From contig JARKIF010000389.1 of NCBI GenBank assembly GCA_029378245.1, positions 1 to 22,459 of the forward strand: a stretch of DNA of 22,459 bases, read 5' to 3'. Source of the stretch: Roridomyces roridus (Eukaryota > Basidiomycota > Agaricomycetes > Agaricales > Mycenaceae). The notes beneath the pieces are model-generated. The model was given only the letters and a program-made list of their open reading frames with translations. It did not search any database and was not told the origin of the DNA. This document shows positions 1 to 9,271 of this stretch, piece by piece; position 1 is the stretch's first letter, and every line of letters begins with the position of its first letter. The translations under genes and the position numbers were made by a program.

Positions 1-811
1 CTCAAACGCAGTCTGCGCGTCGGGGTTGCGCGCGGGGGAGAGGTTCGCGGGTGTGCGGGGGGTGGGAATTCCGTGCTGCGATACGTGAGTCAAAAGAGAT
101 ACAGGAAAACAAAGAAACGGAACCACGCACTCGAGAAAGTCGAGGAATCTGACCCAAAAGTCGGGTCTGGAGATGGCGGCGTGGTAGGATGTGAGGTCTG
201 GAGTAGGCGTGCGAGGGGGCTCGTCGAGTGTGAGGGTGATGTCTTTCTCGGCAGGCACAGCCTCGGAGGAGGGCGATGGAGAGAGGACGACAGAGGGAAT
301 GCGCTGGTGACGCGAAGGAGCAGGAGCAACTATGGTGCGGGAGGCACAGATGCACTCGATGGCGTCAATGACGTCGGTGCTGCAGGCGCGGGTGCAGCCT
401 TGAGCATGAGATTGACTGTGTCCGCCGTCCTTTATTGGGTATTCCCTCAACAGCTTCCCGTCCGCCATCGCCTTGCCCTTGAGCAGTAACCGTTGGGCAT
501 CGACGGATGGCCCACCCTCCTGCTCGCTGAGCCGTGTCTTGACCTGCCGCGATCGTGTCGGTCGGATGTACGCTAATCGTGTACGACGCGGGTGGCTTGA
601 GACTCTTGAATGTCAGCGTGATAGGCTCCAGGGCCGCCGACGAAGTGGCTGCTTTGCGCGAAGAAGGCGGTGGCGGAACGGGGATGGGGAGGACAGGGAC
701 CTTCTTCAAGCCATTCTCAGGCGGCTGCTGGTATGTATCGGGGTAGGTCACGGCCTGTGAGGCGAGAGTAGACGTGTATGTGCGCAGGAACGCGACTTCT
801 GCTTGGTCCAT
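1..811 (-). CDS. GET5: GET5-like ubiquitin-domain protein, 3' end beyond window, frame-broken
   Basis: In the guided-entry (GET) pathway Get5 pairs with Get4 and hands tail-anchored proteins to Sgt2/Get3 in the cytosol. The start is the ATG at 811. Residues 1-40 match the Get5 N-terminal type (AEVAFLRTYTSTLAS, then PPENGLKKVPVLP). A ubiquitin-like domain follows, with PTDTIAA, KTRLSEQ, DAQRLLLKGKAM and LLREYPIKDG aligning to ubiquitin without gaps. Introns read as 304-347 and 76-130 (GTGCGT donor); the last visible exon has the C-terminal type motif NPDAQTAFE. The ubiquitin domain changes frame twice, each time by one surplus base, near 543-547 and 421-426, and a third change of one missing base is likely at the C6 run 57-62. 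It could be a pseudogene or carry consensus errors. Family assignment is fairly secure; integrity is not. Confidence 0.7.
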
Positions 812-851
812 TGCAGCCCGCCTTTATTTGGTCGCACCAAACACAGCACTC
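812..851. promoter_or_regulatory. 40-bp spacer between divergent GET5 and NDUFS5 start codons
   Basis: Only 40 bp separate the ATG at 811 (minus) from the ATG at 852 (plus). The spacer contains a perfect inverted repeat, TTGGT-CGC-ACCAA, at 828-840. Either both leaders are extremely short or the two transcripts start inside each other's coding sequence. A bidirectional promoter function is inferred from the geometry alone. Confidence 0.5.
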
Positions 852-1242
852 ATGTCTGGATACAGCTACACCGGCGGACCCTCCCGCTGCTCCGCATACT
901 GGCAACTCTTTTCTCGGGTCCGCTCTCTGTCTTTTGTCTCGCCGTCGTCGACTGAGCCGTTCCCCAGTGTTACTCTGACGCCGAGTTCCCGAAGCAGTGC
1001 GCTGCCCAGCGGGACGACTACCTCGAGTGTATACAGGGAACTAAGGAGGTGCGTGTGCTGGCCCAGTCGTTCCCAGCCTCGAACTCACAAATGCTTCTCA
1101 GAAAGCCCGCCACCTCGCTGTCCAGGCCGAGTACGAGCGCCAACAAGCGCAAGGGCTCGTCGACCACAAGAAGGAGCTCGAAGCAAAAGCGGACGGCGTG
1201 CCTACCCGCGTTGGACTCATCCCTACTGGTGACAATAAATAG
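852..1242 (+). CDS. NDUFS5: NADH:ubiquinone oxidoreductase 15 kDa-type subunit (NDUFS5)
   Basis: This is an accessory subunit of mitochondrial complex I on the intermembrane-space side, folded by two disulphides through the Mia40 route. There are three exons, 852-917, 968-1048 and 1102-1242, joined in frame to a 95-aa protein. The twin CX9C signature is complete: CSAYWQLFSRC, then CYSDAEFPKQC after the first intron, followed by a further conserved Cys in DDYLECIQGTKE. The C-terminus is helical and charged and ends VGLIPTGDNK. Length and motif order are normal for the family. Introns are 918-967 (GTCCGC donor, somewhat weak) and 1049-1101. Splicing at 917/968 is what restores the second Cys of the first CX9C, which supports the model. 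No frame problem is seen. Confidence 0.92.
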
Positions 1243-1489
1243 ACCAACTGCAATAGAGGCAATCTTCATCTGTGATCCTTGCTGAGACGGATTAGACGAC
1301 TGCATATCTCTCTGGGCTAAATTGTTCTTATTTCCCTGTTTGTCTACTTACGCTTCAAGCAAAAGCACATCTACCACCGACTCCCCATCCCCGCCATCCG
1401 AAAGTCCAAGGACGCGCTATAAAGAACCCAGCGTACTACTTATCGCGCGCTGGAACATCGCACGTACCGCCGGGTCCCGCCCCCACGGC
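1243..1489. other. Convergent 3' intergenic region
   Basis: About 250 bp lie between the NDUFS5 stop (plus) and the F-box gene stop (minus). It must hold both 3' ends. No coding signal or repeat was recognised. Confidence 0.6.
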
Positions 1490-2701
1490 TCAGGCAGGAG
1501 GGGAAAAGCCCACGCGCTGCAACGACGGGAGCCCTCCCGCCAGCTGCAGCTGCTTCATCCACCTGTAGAAGCTGCCCAGCTCTGCTTCGACCTCGAGATT
1601 CTTGTCAGCCTCGCTAAACTGGGCGACGTCGAAGAGGATGGTCTGGATGTTATTGGTGTGGGTGGTTTTGGCGAGCCGGAGGAGGGGGCCGAGGAGGAGG
1701 GTCATGTCGGTGGGCTTGGTGACGTACAGCCTGAGGAAGTAGAGCGCGGAGAAGGGCACGAGGTCGAGCTGCTCGATGGTCTCGTCTGGCAACGAATCAT
1801 CAATCGAATCAAGGGGACAAGGATGGAAGGAGCGTACTGGGCCCAATCTCCAACCTCTGGATCGACCAGGTAGCAGACTGGAGGAGGAGGTGCGCCTGTC
1901 CTGTCATGGGTCCGATCATAGCAAACTGCTCGAGGCCCGTCAGCACAAACGGACTGTTCGGGTGAAGCAACCAAGCCAGTAGGCCGCCCTCCGACTCCGA
2001 CTCGTCTTCGCCGTCGCCTTCGACGTCACCGTCGCCGTCCTCATCCCCCTCCCCCTCCTCTTCCTCCCTCTCCTCCCTCTCCTCCCACACCTGCTCCAGA
2101 TCAAGCCATTTCAGCGCCGGACGCGCTCGGCTCGTGCTAGGCGCCCAGACCCACGGCTTCCATGGCCGCACCCCACGACCCAACACGAGCTCCTCCAGCT
2201 GCGATGAGCAATCCGCAAAGATGGACGCGTCAAAATCCGAGCGGATGTTGAGCCGGCGGAGGGAGGGCAGAGCGATGAGCCGCGTCAGAGGGGGGACAAG
2301 CGGACCATCGAGACTCGGGCTGTCATCTGGACCGACGAGCGTGAGGTCTGAGAGTCGGGGCAGGTCCATATCCGCGACGAGCGCGACGGCCTCGACATAC
2401 GCCGAGAGCACCACGACGCGAATGCGAGTCTTGAGGTGTTGGGAGGATGAGAGCACGCTGTGGAGCCGTGTGTACGCGCCGATCGTGTATTCGCGGTCTT
2501 CCTCGATGTGAGAACGGGGTCGTTGTTGGGCACGGCGTCCTTGGGGTGCATGATCGTTATATTGTGAAAGAGCGAGGCCTGTGCGCGGTTGACGAAAAGT
2601 CGTCCTGTGAGGGCACAGGACTTGAGATCGGCTGTGTTTTCGAGCTCGCCGACGATCTCGTCCCAGCATTCTTGCGGTAGGCGGGATGAGGCTGAGGCCA
2701 T
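1490..2701 (-). CDS. F-box-like protein
   Basis: Agaricomycetes carry large families of F-box proteins that recruit substrates to SCF ubiquitin ligases. The start at 2701 gives an N-terminal F-box-like segment (LPQECWDEIVGELEN, then LKSCALTGRLFVNRAQ and SLFHNITI). The rest has Leu-rich stretches (LPRLSDLTLVGPD, ALPSLRRLNIRSDF, LEELVLG) like the repeat region of such proteins. A strongly acidic low-complexity run (about 35 residues, + strand near 1982-2092) interrupts it. One clear intron lies at 1786-1837 (GTACGC..CCAG). The frame also changes by one base near 2505-2533: either a base is missing in the C4 run at 2516-2519, or an improbable 32-nt intron (2502-2533) is spliced. About 386 aa if the frame is continuous. 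The substrate cannot be inferred. Confidence 0.75.
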
Positions 2702-3518
2702 CGGGTGGCTGGTAGAGGACAGAGAGAGATAGAATGGACAACATTCGACAGAGAGCAGAGGGTTTTTGACCTCTTGAGGCTCAGCCCAGGATTGCCTTGC
2801 GCACGAATGACATACGATGGCCTGAAATAACTTGTTGGCGGGAATCAAGGACGGAATCTCGGGGCGGGCTGGGCCAAGTCCCTGTGATCTAGAGCCTGAA
2901 GGATCATATTGGACCCTGGAGAGAGCCTCAGAGAGGCATGTGTGTCGTTGAATTGGTGGAGGCAAGTTGGCATGAGAAGTAGAGATTGAGGGATTGAAAA
3001 TTTTCCGAGTCGACTGTTAGTCTGAGCCCCCAAGTCCCTGAATCTATTCTGCAAGACTTGTTGGAGTTTGTGCGTTCACACTGATATCCAATTAATGAGA
3101 ATAAGATTTACACGGTGGCCGTGAGGCCGGGTGGTACAAGCTCGTGAGGAACTCCCTCTGTAACTACAGTATATATGCTATCCTGTGAGTCAAGTCGTGA
3201 GTCATATGAGAAATATTCTTACTAAGTGTTCCATAATTCTGAGTCGAGGTGAGTCGAAGGTTACTAATTACCCGAGGCATCGCCGAGGCGGCTATGTGCC
3301 GAATGCTCATTTCCCAACAAGACTGCAACGGAGCTTGAACGAAGTGAAAACGGAGGGGTGCAATCAATTTCGCACTTCTTAGCGGAGGTTACGGAGCGCG
3401 AAGGTCTGTAAGAGAGACTAATCCGAGTCCGGCCCGGGCAGCCGCATCGCATCAGTCAGAGTCTGCTGCGCGAAAGCTGCGGCGCGTGACTGTGACCGCA
3501 ACCACTGATGCAACCGGC
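2702..3518. other. Divergent intergenic region between F-box gene and Zn2Cys6 regulator A
   Basis: About 800 bp without a convincing gene. The frame of the F-box gene stays open upstream of its ATG to about 2965, but that stretch lacks family features and is read as leader. The right part is AT-richer and holds a cluster of TGAGTC motifs, listed separately. Confidence 0.6.
3186..3256. promoter_or_regulatory. Cluster of four TGAGTC motifs
   Basis: TGAGTCA occurs at 3186-3192 and 3198-3204, and TGAGTCG at 3240-3246 and 3250-3256. TGASTCA is the known core site of Gcn4/AP-1-type bZIP factors. The cluster lies about 260-330 bp upstream of the regulator A start codon. Function is inferred from motif match and density only. 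Confidence 0.35.
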
Positions 3519-5703
3519 ATGAACCCGACGAGCAAGAAACCTAGGCCCCCTGCCTGCGACGCCTGTAAGGTAGGCTCAAGACCACTGGCCTGTTTATGAA
3601 ATATCGTTACAAGCCCACCTTGAAGGCACGAAAGGTCCTTTGCCACCGTCAACCAAACGGTCTCCCTTGTCCTCGTTGTGTGGAAAAAGGAATACTGTAC
3701 GTGGAGTCCCCCGCAATCACTTTTATTCTGCTCACCGTTCATAGGTGCAAAACAACATATGTTCCTCGTGGCCGACCTAGGAAGAATCCTCCTTCCGATT
3801 TGCACCAGCCGGTCATTGAGACAACCTCTCCAATCATATGTGACGCGCCAGAACCAGGAGGCTCCAATGTCGCACTGTGGCGGCCAAATTTCTCAACGGA
3901 ACTCTCTTCTGAACTTGTGCAAGATTTGTTCGAGAGTAATTGTATCTTGTCCTTAGGTTTGTTCGATGACTTAATTTCCTTCAGGTTTCACTCATTCTCC
4001 ATTCCCTCGGCTCCCTATATTCGAGAATATTGATATAGCAGCCACATTGGCTGCTGCGTCGTGGAAAATCGACCTTCTTCCACCAGAAACCCGTGTTCTG
4101 GCGTACTGTATCTGTGCACAAGCCTCCTTGATATCTTTCCACCCCAGAATCATCGGACCCGGGCCAAAACCACTTTCACTAGTCGATCGCTCGGTCTTGT
4201 TTCCTGGCGCAGATCTACGGGTATACGGTATGCGACGAGCAGCTGCGTGTAGGGCGTTGTACGAGCTGGCCGTCGACCTGGCATGTGAGGCGCGAATACA
4301 TCTCCGTCCCTCGAATTGCAACGCCGTATCCTGCTTCATACTGGGAAATCTTGATGAATGTGAGCTCTATCGACTTGTTTCTTTACTTGTGATTCTGATG
4401 CGGCGACTCATAGCGCCCTCTCGGCCTTGGACCATTTCATATATGTCTCATGTTCGCACACTTATCACCCATGACGGGTCTATAGTTGAAAAAATCACCT
4501 GGGGCGCATTTCTTGTACGTTCCATTTTGATGCTGTCGTATTTCGTTGAAACACCGTTCAGATGATGGAGGTTCATCCAGGGGTCCTGGAACGCAAACCC
4601 ATTGTCCTGTACGCTGGAATCCTGCCATTAAATGTACTGAGCTGAGCAGCCGAGATCCCAGAACCTATGCCGACCAGCTCTTGCTGACGGGACCCGAGCC
4701 ACGACCATTGGATCAAATTCTGGAAACTCTTCGTCCGATGGCTCAACCTTCGTCTGGCAAGGCTGTAGCACACATGGTTTATACATCGATTAGACCCGGT
4801 AATTTTTTGGTTCATTCTCTCTCTCTCGACTGAGCTGAAATTTCTCGACAAGCTCTTTTTCATATTGGGCGTCTCGCTCGTGAGTTGCACGACAAAATCA
4901 CAGGGGGTCCGTTCCATACTCGCTTCATATTTCGTAACATTTAACTTCCTCACAGTACATGCACGGCGCGAGCCAATATCAGAAAAAGCTGTCATCGATT
5001 TTCTGTCTGCCTTGGCAATGCTCCAATCCATCGTCTCCCTCCTCTTCACACAAGTCAACTGGCAACTAGAGCCTCAGCCCATCCTCAAGCATCCACCGTA
5101 CACATCGGACGAAGAGAATGTCCAGTCCTGCACATTCTCCATATCCGTCGGCTTTACGAGTCTTGTTATCGCCCTCCACCGCGAAATGGATTATCGCGCC
5201 TCGATATCAAGTAGGAGCGACGGAAAGCAGCAAGATCGGTGGACGCTGGAACGCACAGCGCTCCTCCGGCAGCAGGCTCACGCCATGGCAAGCTCGGCGG
5301 TCGACGACGTCGCGCGTCTCCTCAAGCTCACCCCCTTCCCACCCGATTCCCTGCTGATCAACTGCGTCGGGCTTATCCCTTGGGCGGAATTCTGCCTGGA
5401 AGAGGCGGATGCAGCCGGCGGCATTTTTCCGGAGCGGATTTTTGCGTTCGAATGGTGCGTCTTCCCTCCCTTATCACGAATGTGCGTGTTTGTTCAAAAA
5501 CGGTTCGATCAAGTATATTGGAGATGCTGAAAGCGTTCGGCTATTCACGAGATTTCACAGACTCGCACAACTCGCTGATTGAGCGCATGGAAGCTCACCT
5601 CGCGTCGCGGAAGGCTATGGATCTAATGGTACCCTCCCAGAATCTGGCCCTGACGTTCCCCGACGTCGACGACATGAACACCTGGGGGTTCCCTATAATG
5701 TAG
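3519..5703 (+). CDS. Zn2Cys6 fungal transcription regulator A
   Basis: A nuclear binuclear zinc-cluster DNA-binding protein. Ten exons: 3519-3569, 3626-3696, 3745-3935, 3985-4359, 4414-4514, 4562-4608, 4650-4798, 4853-4906, 4956-5454 and 5514-5703. They join in frame to 575 aa with no lesion. The zinc cluster spans residues 13-42 (CDACKARKVLC .. CPRCVEKGILC, spacing CX2CX6CX8CX2CX6C) and is assembled across the first two introns, which strongly supports those junctions. A basic RGRPRKN linker follows, then a helical middle region (WTISYMSHVRTL, DQLLLTGPEP) and a C-terminal region (AVIDFLSALAMLQSIVSLLF, LIERMEAHLASRKAMD). These are typical of a lineage-specific Agaricomycete family with no known target.
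Two acceptor choices are ambiguous but in frame (4646 or 4649; 4834 or 4852). Target genes cannot be inferred. Confidence 0.88.
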
Positions 5704-6351
5704 ATGGCAACGTTAATCTGACAACATCTTTCGGTGGTTTTGCAATCACACCAAATTATTCTGGGGGTCTGAATCCGAAGGTTAATACATCGGTGGGCAG
5801 GCATGCATGTAAGGGTCTGTCCAGGAATCTTAAACCTCATGACATGGCGCAGCAAGGGTGAGATTCAAAAGCCACGAGCGTGGAAATAGCAGTGGCGGTC
5901 CGGGATAGGCACATAAGTACCGATTTGGACTGGCAATCGGAACGTGGCGCGAGCGGGGTTGGGGGTACGACTTACGAAGTTCAATTGGCACTCCGCGACA
6001 CAAGCAGCGCATGAAAACCACGGCCACCCTGAAAGAAGACTTTGGTTCTCTGGACCCAATAGAAGAAATTCCGTTTTCGTCCAGCGATCGACGGTGCCAA
6101 TGGCTATTTGCACCAGACCCCAGGAAACATTGAATTGGATCCGTTTGAACTGAAGAGAATACACGTGTTTCGTAGCTAGCATCGTCTATCGTCCAACTAG
6201 AAAGTCTTCGTCGGCCCATTCTCGCAAAAATATCCGAATCTTTGAAAACCGATAAGTGAATAGATGGATGAATGTGAGAGAAGATCACCGTGTGCGGGCC
6301 ATTTGCATCAAATTGATCAGCAGCGAAGAGAATAGCCCACGATCGGATGCG
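5704..6351. other. Convergent intergenic region, no recognised gene
   Basis: About 650 bp between two convergent genes. The minus strand is open over about 150 codons (6288-5830), and one stretch near 6230-6190 reads RRLSSWTIDDASYETR. It has no family motif I can name and no clear intron structure. I treat it as non-coding with low certainty; an unrecognised minus-strand exon is the alternative. Confidence 0.4.
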
Positions 6352-7369
6352 TCACCACTTCAACTTGCTGCCGCTTGCGAACTGCACGAGGACGAGGCTG
6401 CACTTGATCTGCAGAAATGCCGCTCTCTGTCGCGGGTTCAGCAGGAGTGGAGCACGTCGCCAAACGAAAGGACCCTGGTAATCCCACGTGAATTGCGCCG
6501 GTGTGGTATCTGGGTGCACGGGGAATGGGGCGGCTTCGCAGTGCGCGACACTAACTTTGGTGGTTGCGGTCTGCGGCGGGTCGTCCTTGTGGAATTTATG
6601 CATCCCCTGCATGTGACGCGCGAGGTTCACCTTGATGCCTGAGAAAATGATTCACAGAGAGCCGGAACGGTGAGAATGAGACTCACCAAATTCTTTGAAA
6701 CAGCCTGGAAAATCACAGCTGAAACCTGGGCCACATACATATAGGACTTGGAGCGGTGTGAAGGATGTGGAAATGGACGCACGCTTTTCACCGGCATGAA
6801 AAAATGAATGTGATCGCAGTTCGGCCCCACTATGGGATACTCGTTAGCAGTGGGAGCGGTAGGACGAACAAAATCACTTGCGTCGAGAAAATTCGATAAC
6901 AACGATCGCAGGGGTGGGTTTTGATAAATTTCCGCCTACGCAGTGCCGTCGTCTCCTTGGGCGTTCTGGGAGAATCGGGAGGCAAGAGCAGTGGGGAAGT
7001 GCTGCAACTGAGCAAGGTCAGGATAAGTCATATCCAAAATACGGCTCGCGCACAGAGGAAGAGTCGTGGCCAACGTCAAATTATCCAGACACTGAGGGAG
7101 ACTGTTGGGAATTGAGAATAACACTCATTTCAGCAGGAGAATTCATACGCAAGATAGGGATCGTTATAAGGCGCAAATTCGAGCGAAGGATGGACGTTTG
7201 GCGAAGGGAGCAAGGGAGCGAAGTCGTAGAATTCCGGAGCCTCTTTCACCACAAAAGACGACGCAGCGGAGAGTCCCGGATAGTAGTTGCCCAGTGCGGA
7301 GGTCAAGCTCGGGTAGCGTTCGACCGCCTCTTGAGAGAACTGCGGCGCAAAGCTGAAATTGTGTGCCAT
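6352..7369 (-). CDS. C2H2 zinc-finger protein
   Basis: A probable sequence-specific DNA-binding regulator. Model on the minus strand: 7369-7149, 7101-7054, 7007 (or 7001)-6870, 6829-6783, 6725-6687 and 6638-6352, about 259 aa. The N-terminal half is Ser/Pro/aromatic-rich and ends in a conserved-looking SPRTPKETTALRRRKFIK. Two fingers follow. Finger 2 is canonical: CDFPGCFKEF joined by splicing (6639-6686) to GIKVNLARHMQGMH, giving C-X4-C-X12-H-X4-H. It follows the classic linker HAGEKRF, created by splicing out 6726-6782. Finger 1 (HPCDRCYRIFSTQ .. ELRSHSFFH) only stays in frame with donor GTTCGT at 6869, which gives an unusual X16 spacing. The better-placed donor GTGATT at 6877 leaves the frame one base off. 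So finger 1 is either modified, mis-spliced or damaged. The tail contains TPAQFTWDYQGPFVW. Confidence 0.72.
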
Positions 7370-7832
7370 ATTGCTGACAGTGACAGTCAGGTAGATGTAG
7401 AGATAGATAGATTCAAAGCTCACCTCTCTTTTTATTCAATTTGGATGCGAGAAAGCCCCAGGAGTCGAGAAATGGTTGGAGGGGTCGCCTCACCGGCTCG
7501 CATTAAATATGAGGCACGTCAGAACTTTGCCGGTGGAACAGAACGTCCGGTGGAGTCATTTGATGAATAGTGACGCGGGGGATAAGAAGGATTCAGAAGT
7601 TAGAACTCAGACAAGAGTGAAGGGTCCGCCGGCATGTGACAGTGCCGCATGTCGGAGTTTCCAGTCGCTTGATCGGCCGGCGGCAGCTATCTCCGTTTCA
7701 TTCTCACCTCGTTCGAACACCCATGAAACGGCGTTCTAGTCTCATACGACCTGAACATGTGGCTCAAGAGCTTCCCAGCGTCCATGCCAATATTGTCCCC
7801 AGTCGCCGCCCCGACTCGGTTCCCAGATATCC

Positions 7833-7865
7833 TTGGCCTTTTTGTGGCCTTTTCTGGCCTTTTTA
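7833..7865. repeat. Three short TGGCCTTTT repeats in tandem
   Basis: The units TTGGCCTTTTT, TGGCCTTTT and TGGCCTTTTT follow one another, separated by one or two bases. This may be slippage-derived low complexity; no function is implied. Confidence 0.6.
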
Positions 7866-8494
7866 AAGATTTCACCTGGGTTTCGGCTTTAGGGTCGTCC
7901 CAAATCCAATGTGGCTGGCGTGCCTTTTCTTGCGATTCCTTTCAAGTCGATCGGCGTCATCCGTCTGTCTCTCTGTTACATTTCTGGCTCCGTGGCAGAA
8001 CGAAACTCGTCGGCGTTCTCAGGATTGCCGCCGGTCTCGAGTCGTGCGCGCCCGCAGGTTTGCTACCCTGTCTGCGGCCAACTCCAGTCTACCAATGAGG
8101 TAAATTGCCTCGTTTGTACACGCGCCCTCAATGTACCACATCCCGGCGGACTGCCGTGCATCTCAAGGAGTTCTTCCGCGTCCTTCCTCTGGCTCCTTGT
8201 CTCATGGTACACACGGGTCTCGGTAACAGGCGCCCCGTCACATCGAATCGAGTTGAAAATGTCTCCTCGCCGTGGTCCAGTTTCATCCAAAGCGCAGTTC
8301 TCACTCCAAAGAATTGCCTGCCGCGGCTGAGCATGTCCCAGCAAGCCGGGGCTTCTGCCCGTCTTGGCAAGGGAGGGCAAGGGCCTCGAGAATTCTTCAA
8401 CCGGGTAATCGAACCGGATGTCTTCAATGACTCACGTTCCCCTTCTGCCCCGTAAACCCAGACGTCGCCCGGATGCAATCGTTTTTATTGGTAC

Positions 8495-8576
8495 CTACCA
8501 CCATCATCTCTCGGCACCTCACCACCCAAATCTCACTCTCTCGACGCAGACAGGGCATGAAGAACTCCGCATAAGC
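8495..8576. repeat. Imperfect 82-bp direct repeat, copy 1
   Basis: Shares with 8761-8842 the blocks TACCACCATCAT, TCGGCACCTCAC and a CAGACAG..TGAAGA segment, in the same order and orientation, with indels between them. The two copies start 266 bp apart. Confidence 0.65.
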
Positions 8577-8760
8577 TATATCGGCAAGCCCGTCCGCGTC
8601 ATCAAGTCGCTCGAGAACGAGTTCTACAGGGTCTTCGTTGACGGCGTGGACAGGGGTCTGGCCAACACCGTCTCAGTTCTGCCACCCACCCAACCAGGGC
8701 CCTCAAGAGGTCAACCTTTCGACGGCCACTATCGCGCCACGGATAAGAGGCACCTCGCTG

Positions 8761-8842
8761 CTTACCACCATCATATCCTCGGCACCTCACACCCGATTCC
8801 CATCCCGCGACACAGACAGCGCGTGAAGAGCAACGGCAAGCT
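8761..8842. repeat. Imperfect 82-bp direct repeat, copy 2
   Basis: Second copy of the repeat at 8495-8576. The two are read in different frames within the long plus-strand open stretch, because indels have shifted them. This suggests an old, unselected duplication rather than a protein repeat. Confidence 0.65.
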
Positions 8843-9271
8843 CCCCAGACTATACTTATTGACGGGTGGAATTTCGACTGTTCCTTCGCGGGTCATTTCT
8901 GCACCGACATGTTTGAGGTCCACACGGCATTTCCTGTATCCTCAGGCCTCATCACCCGGCCAGTGTCCTCTCTGCAATGGACTCCCACTCACCAGAGTCA
9001 CCACCGACTCCCCTTCAACTGCTCCATCTTCGTTGGAAGGGCAGCCGTTACGCCGAGTGGCGAGCGGTGTCGCGATGCAACGCGACAAATGGACGGAGGA
9101 CCAGTCGTTTCGGACCCGTTTACTAGCTAGCAAGCTTCGCGAGACGGACACCCTGGCAGTATCGTTGCTTGGACCACTCGGTGGTTAAATCCTCTCTCTC
9201 TGGTACACCAAAAGTCTACTTTACAATGTATGTACAAGATCCTGTGAGTAGAAAGATATGTACATTGTCTG

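Larger units (their letters stand above)
7370..9271. other. 1.9 kb without an assignable gene
   Basis: The left end should contain the promoter of the C2H2 gene. The only long open stretch is on the plus strand, 8418-9188 (about 256 codons), which spans an imperfect direct repeat. It contains ISYIGKPVRVIKSLENEF then YRVFVDGVDRG, which might be a decayed beta-sandwich segment. Another short stretch near 8050-8120 has a CX3C/CX2C look (VCYPVCGQLQ .. NCLVCTRAL). Neither has a proper start, splice set or full domain. I found no convincing protein family on either strand; the region could be relic coding DNA or an unfamiliar gene. Confidence 0.45.

Noticed and set aside
304..347. Third frameshift in GET5 after the ubiquitin-like domain
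   Set aside because: A 44-nt intron with GTGCCT donor and CACCAG acceptor accounts for it.
1786..1837. Frameshift in the F-box gene near 1840
   Set aside because: A normal GT..AG intron of 52 nt explains the frame change.
7002..7148. Stop codons and frame changes in the N-terminal half of the C2H2 gene
   Set aside because: Two introns (7102-7148 and 7008-7053, or 7002-7053) remove them with acceptable splice signals.
6878..7570. Plus-strand open frame of 230 codons
   Set aside because: It lies antisense to the spliced C2H2 gene, has no family motif, and is explained by GC-rich complementary codons.
7833..7865. TGGCCTTTT tandem units as a telomere-like or CRISPR-like array
   Set aside because: Only three short, unequal units with no spacers; simple slippage is sufficient.
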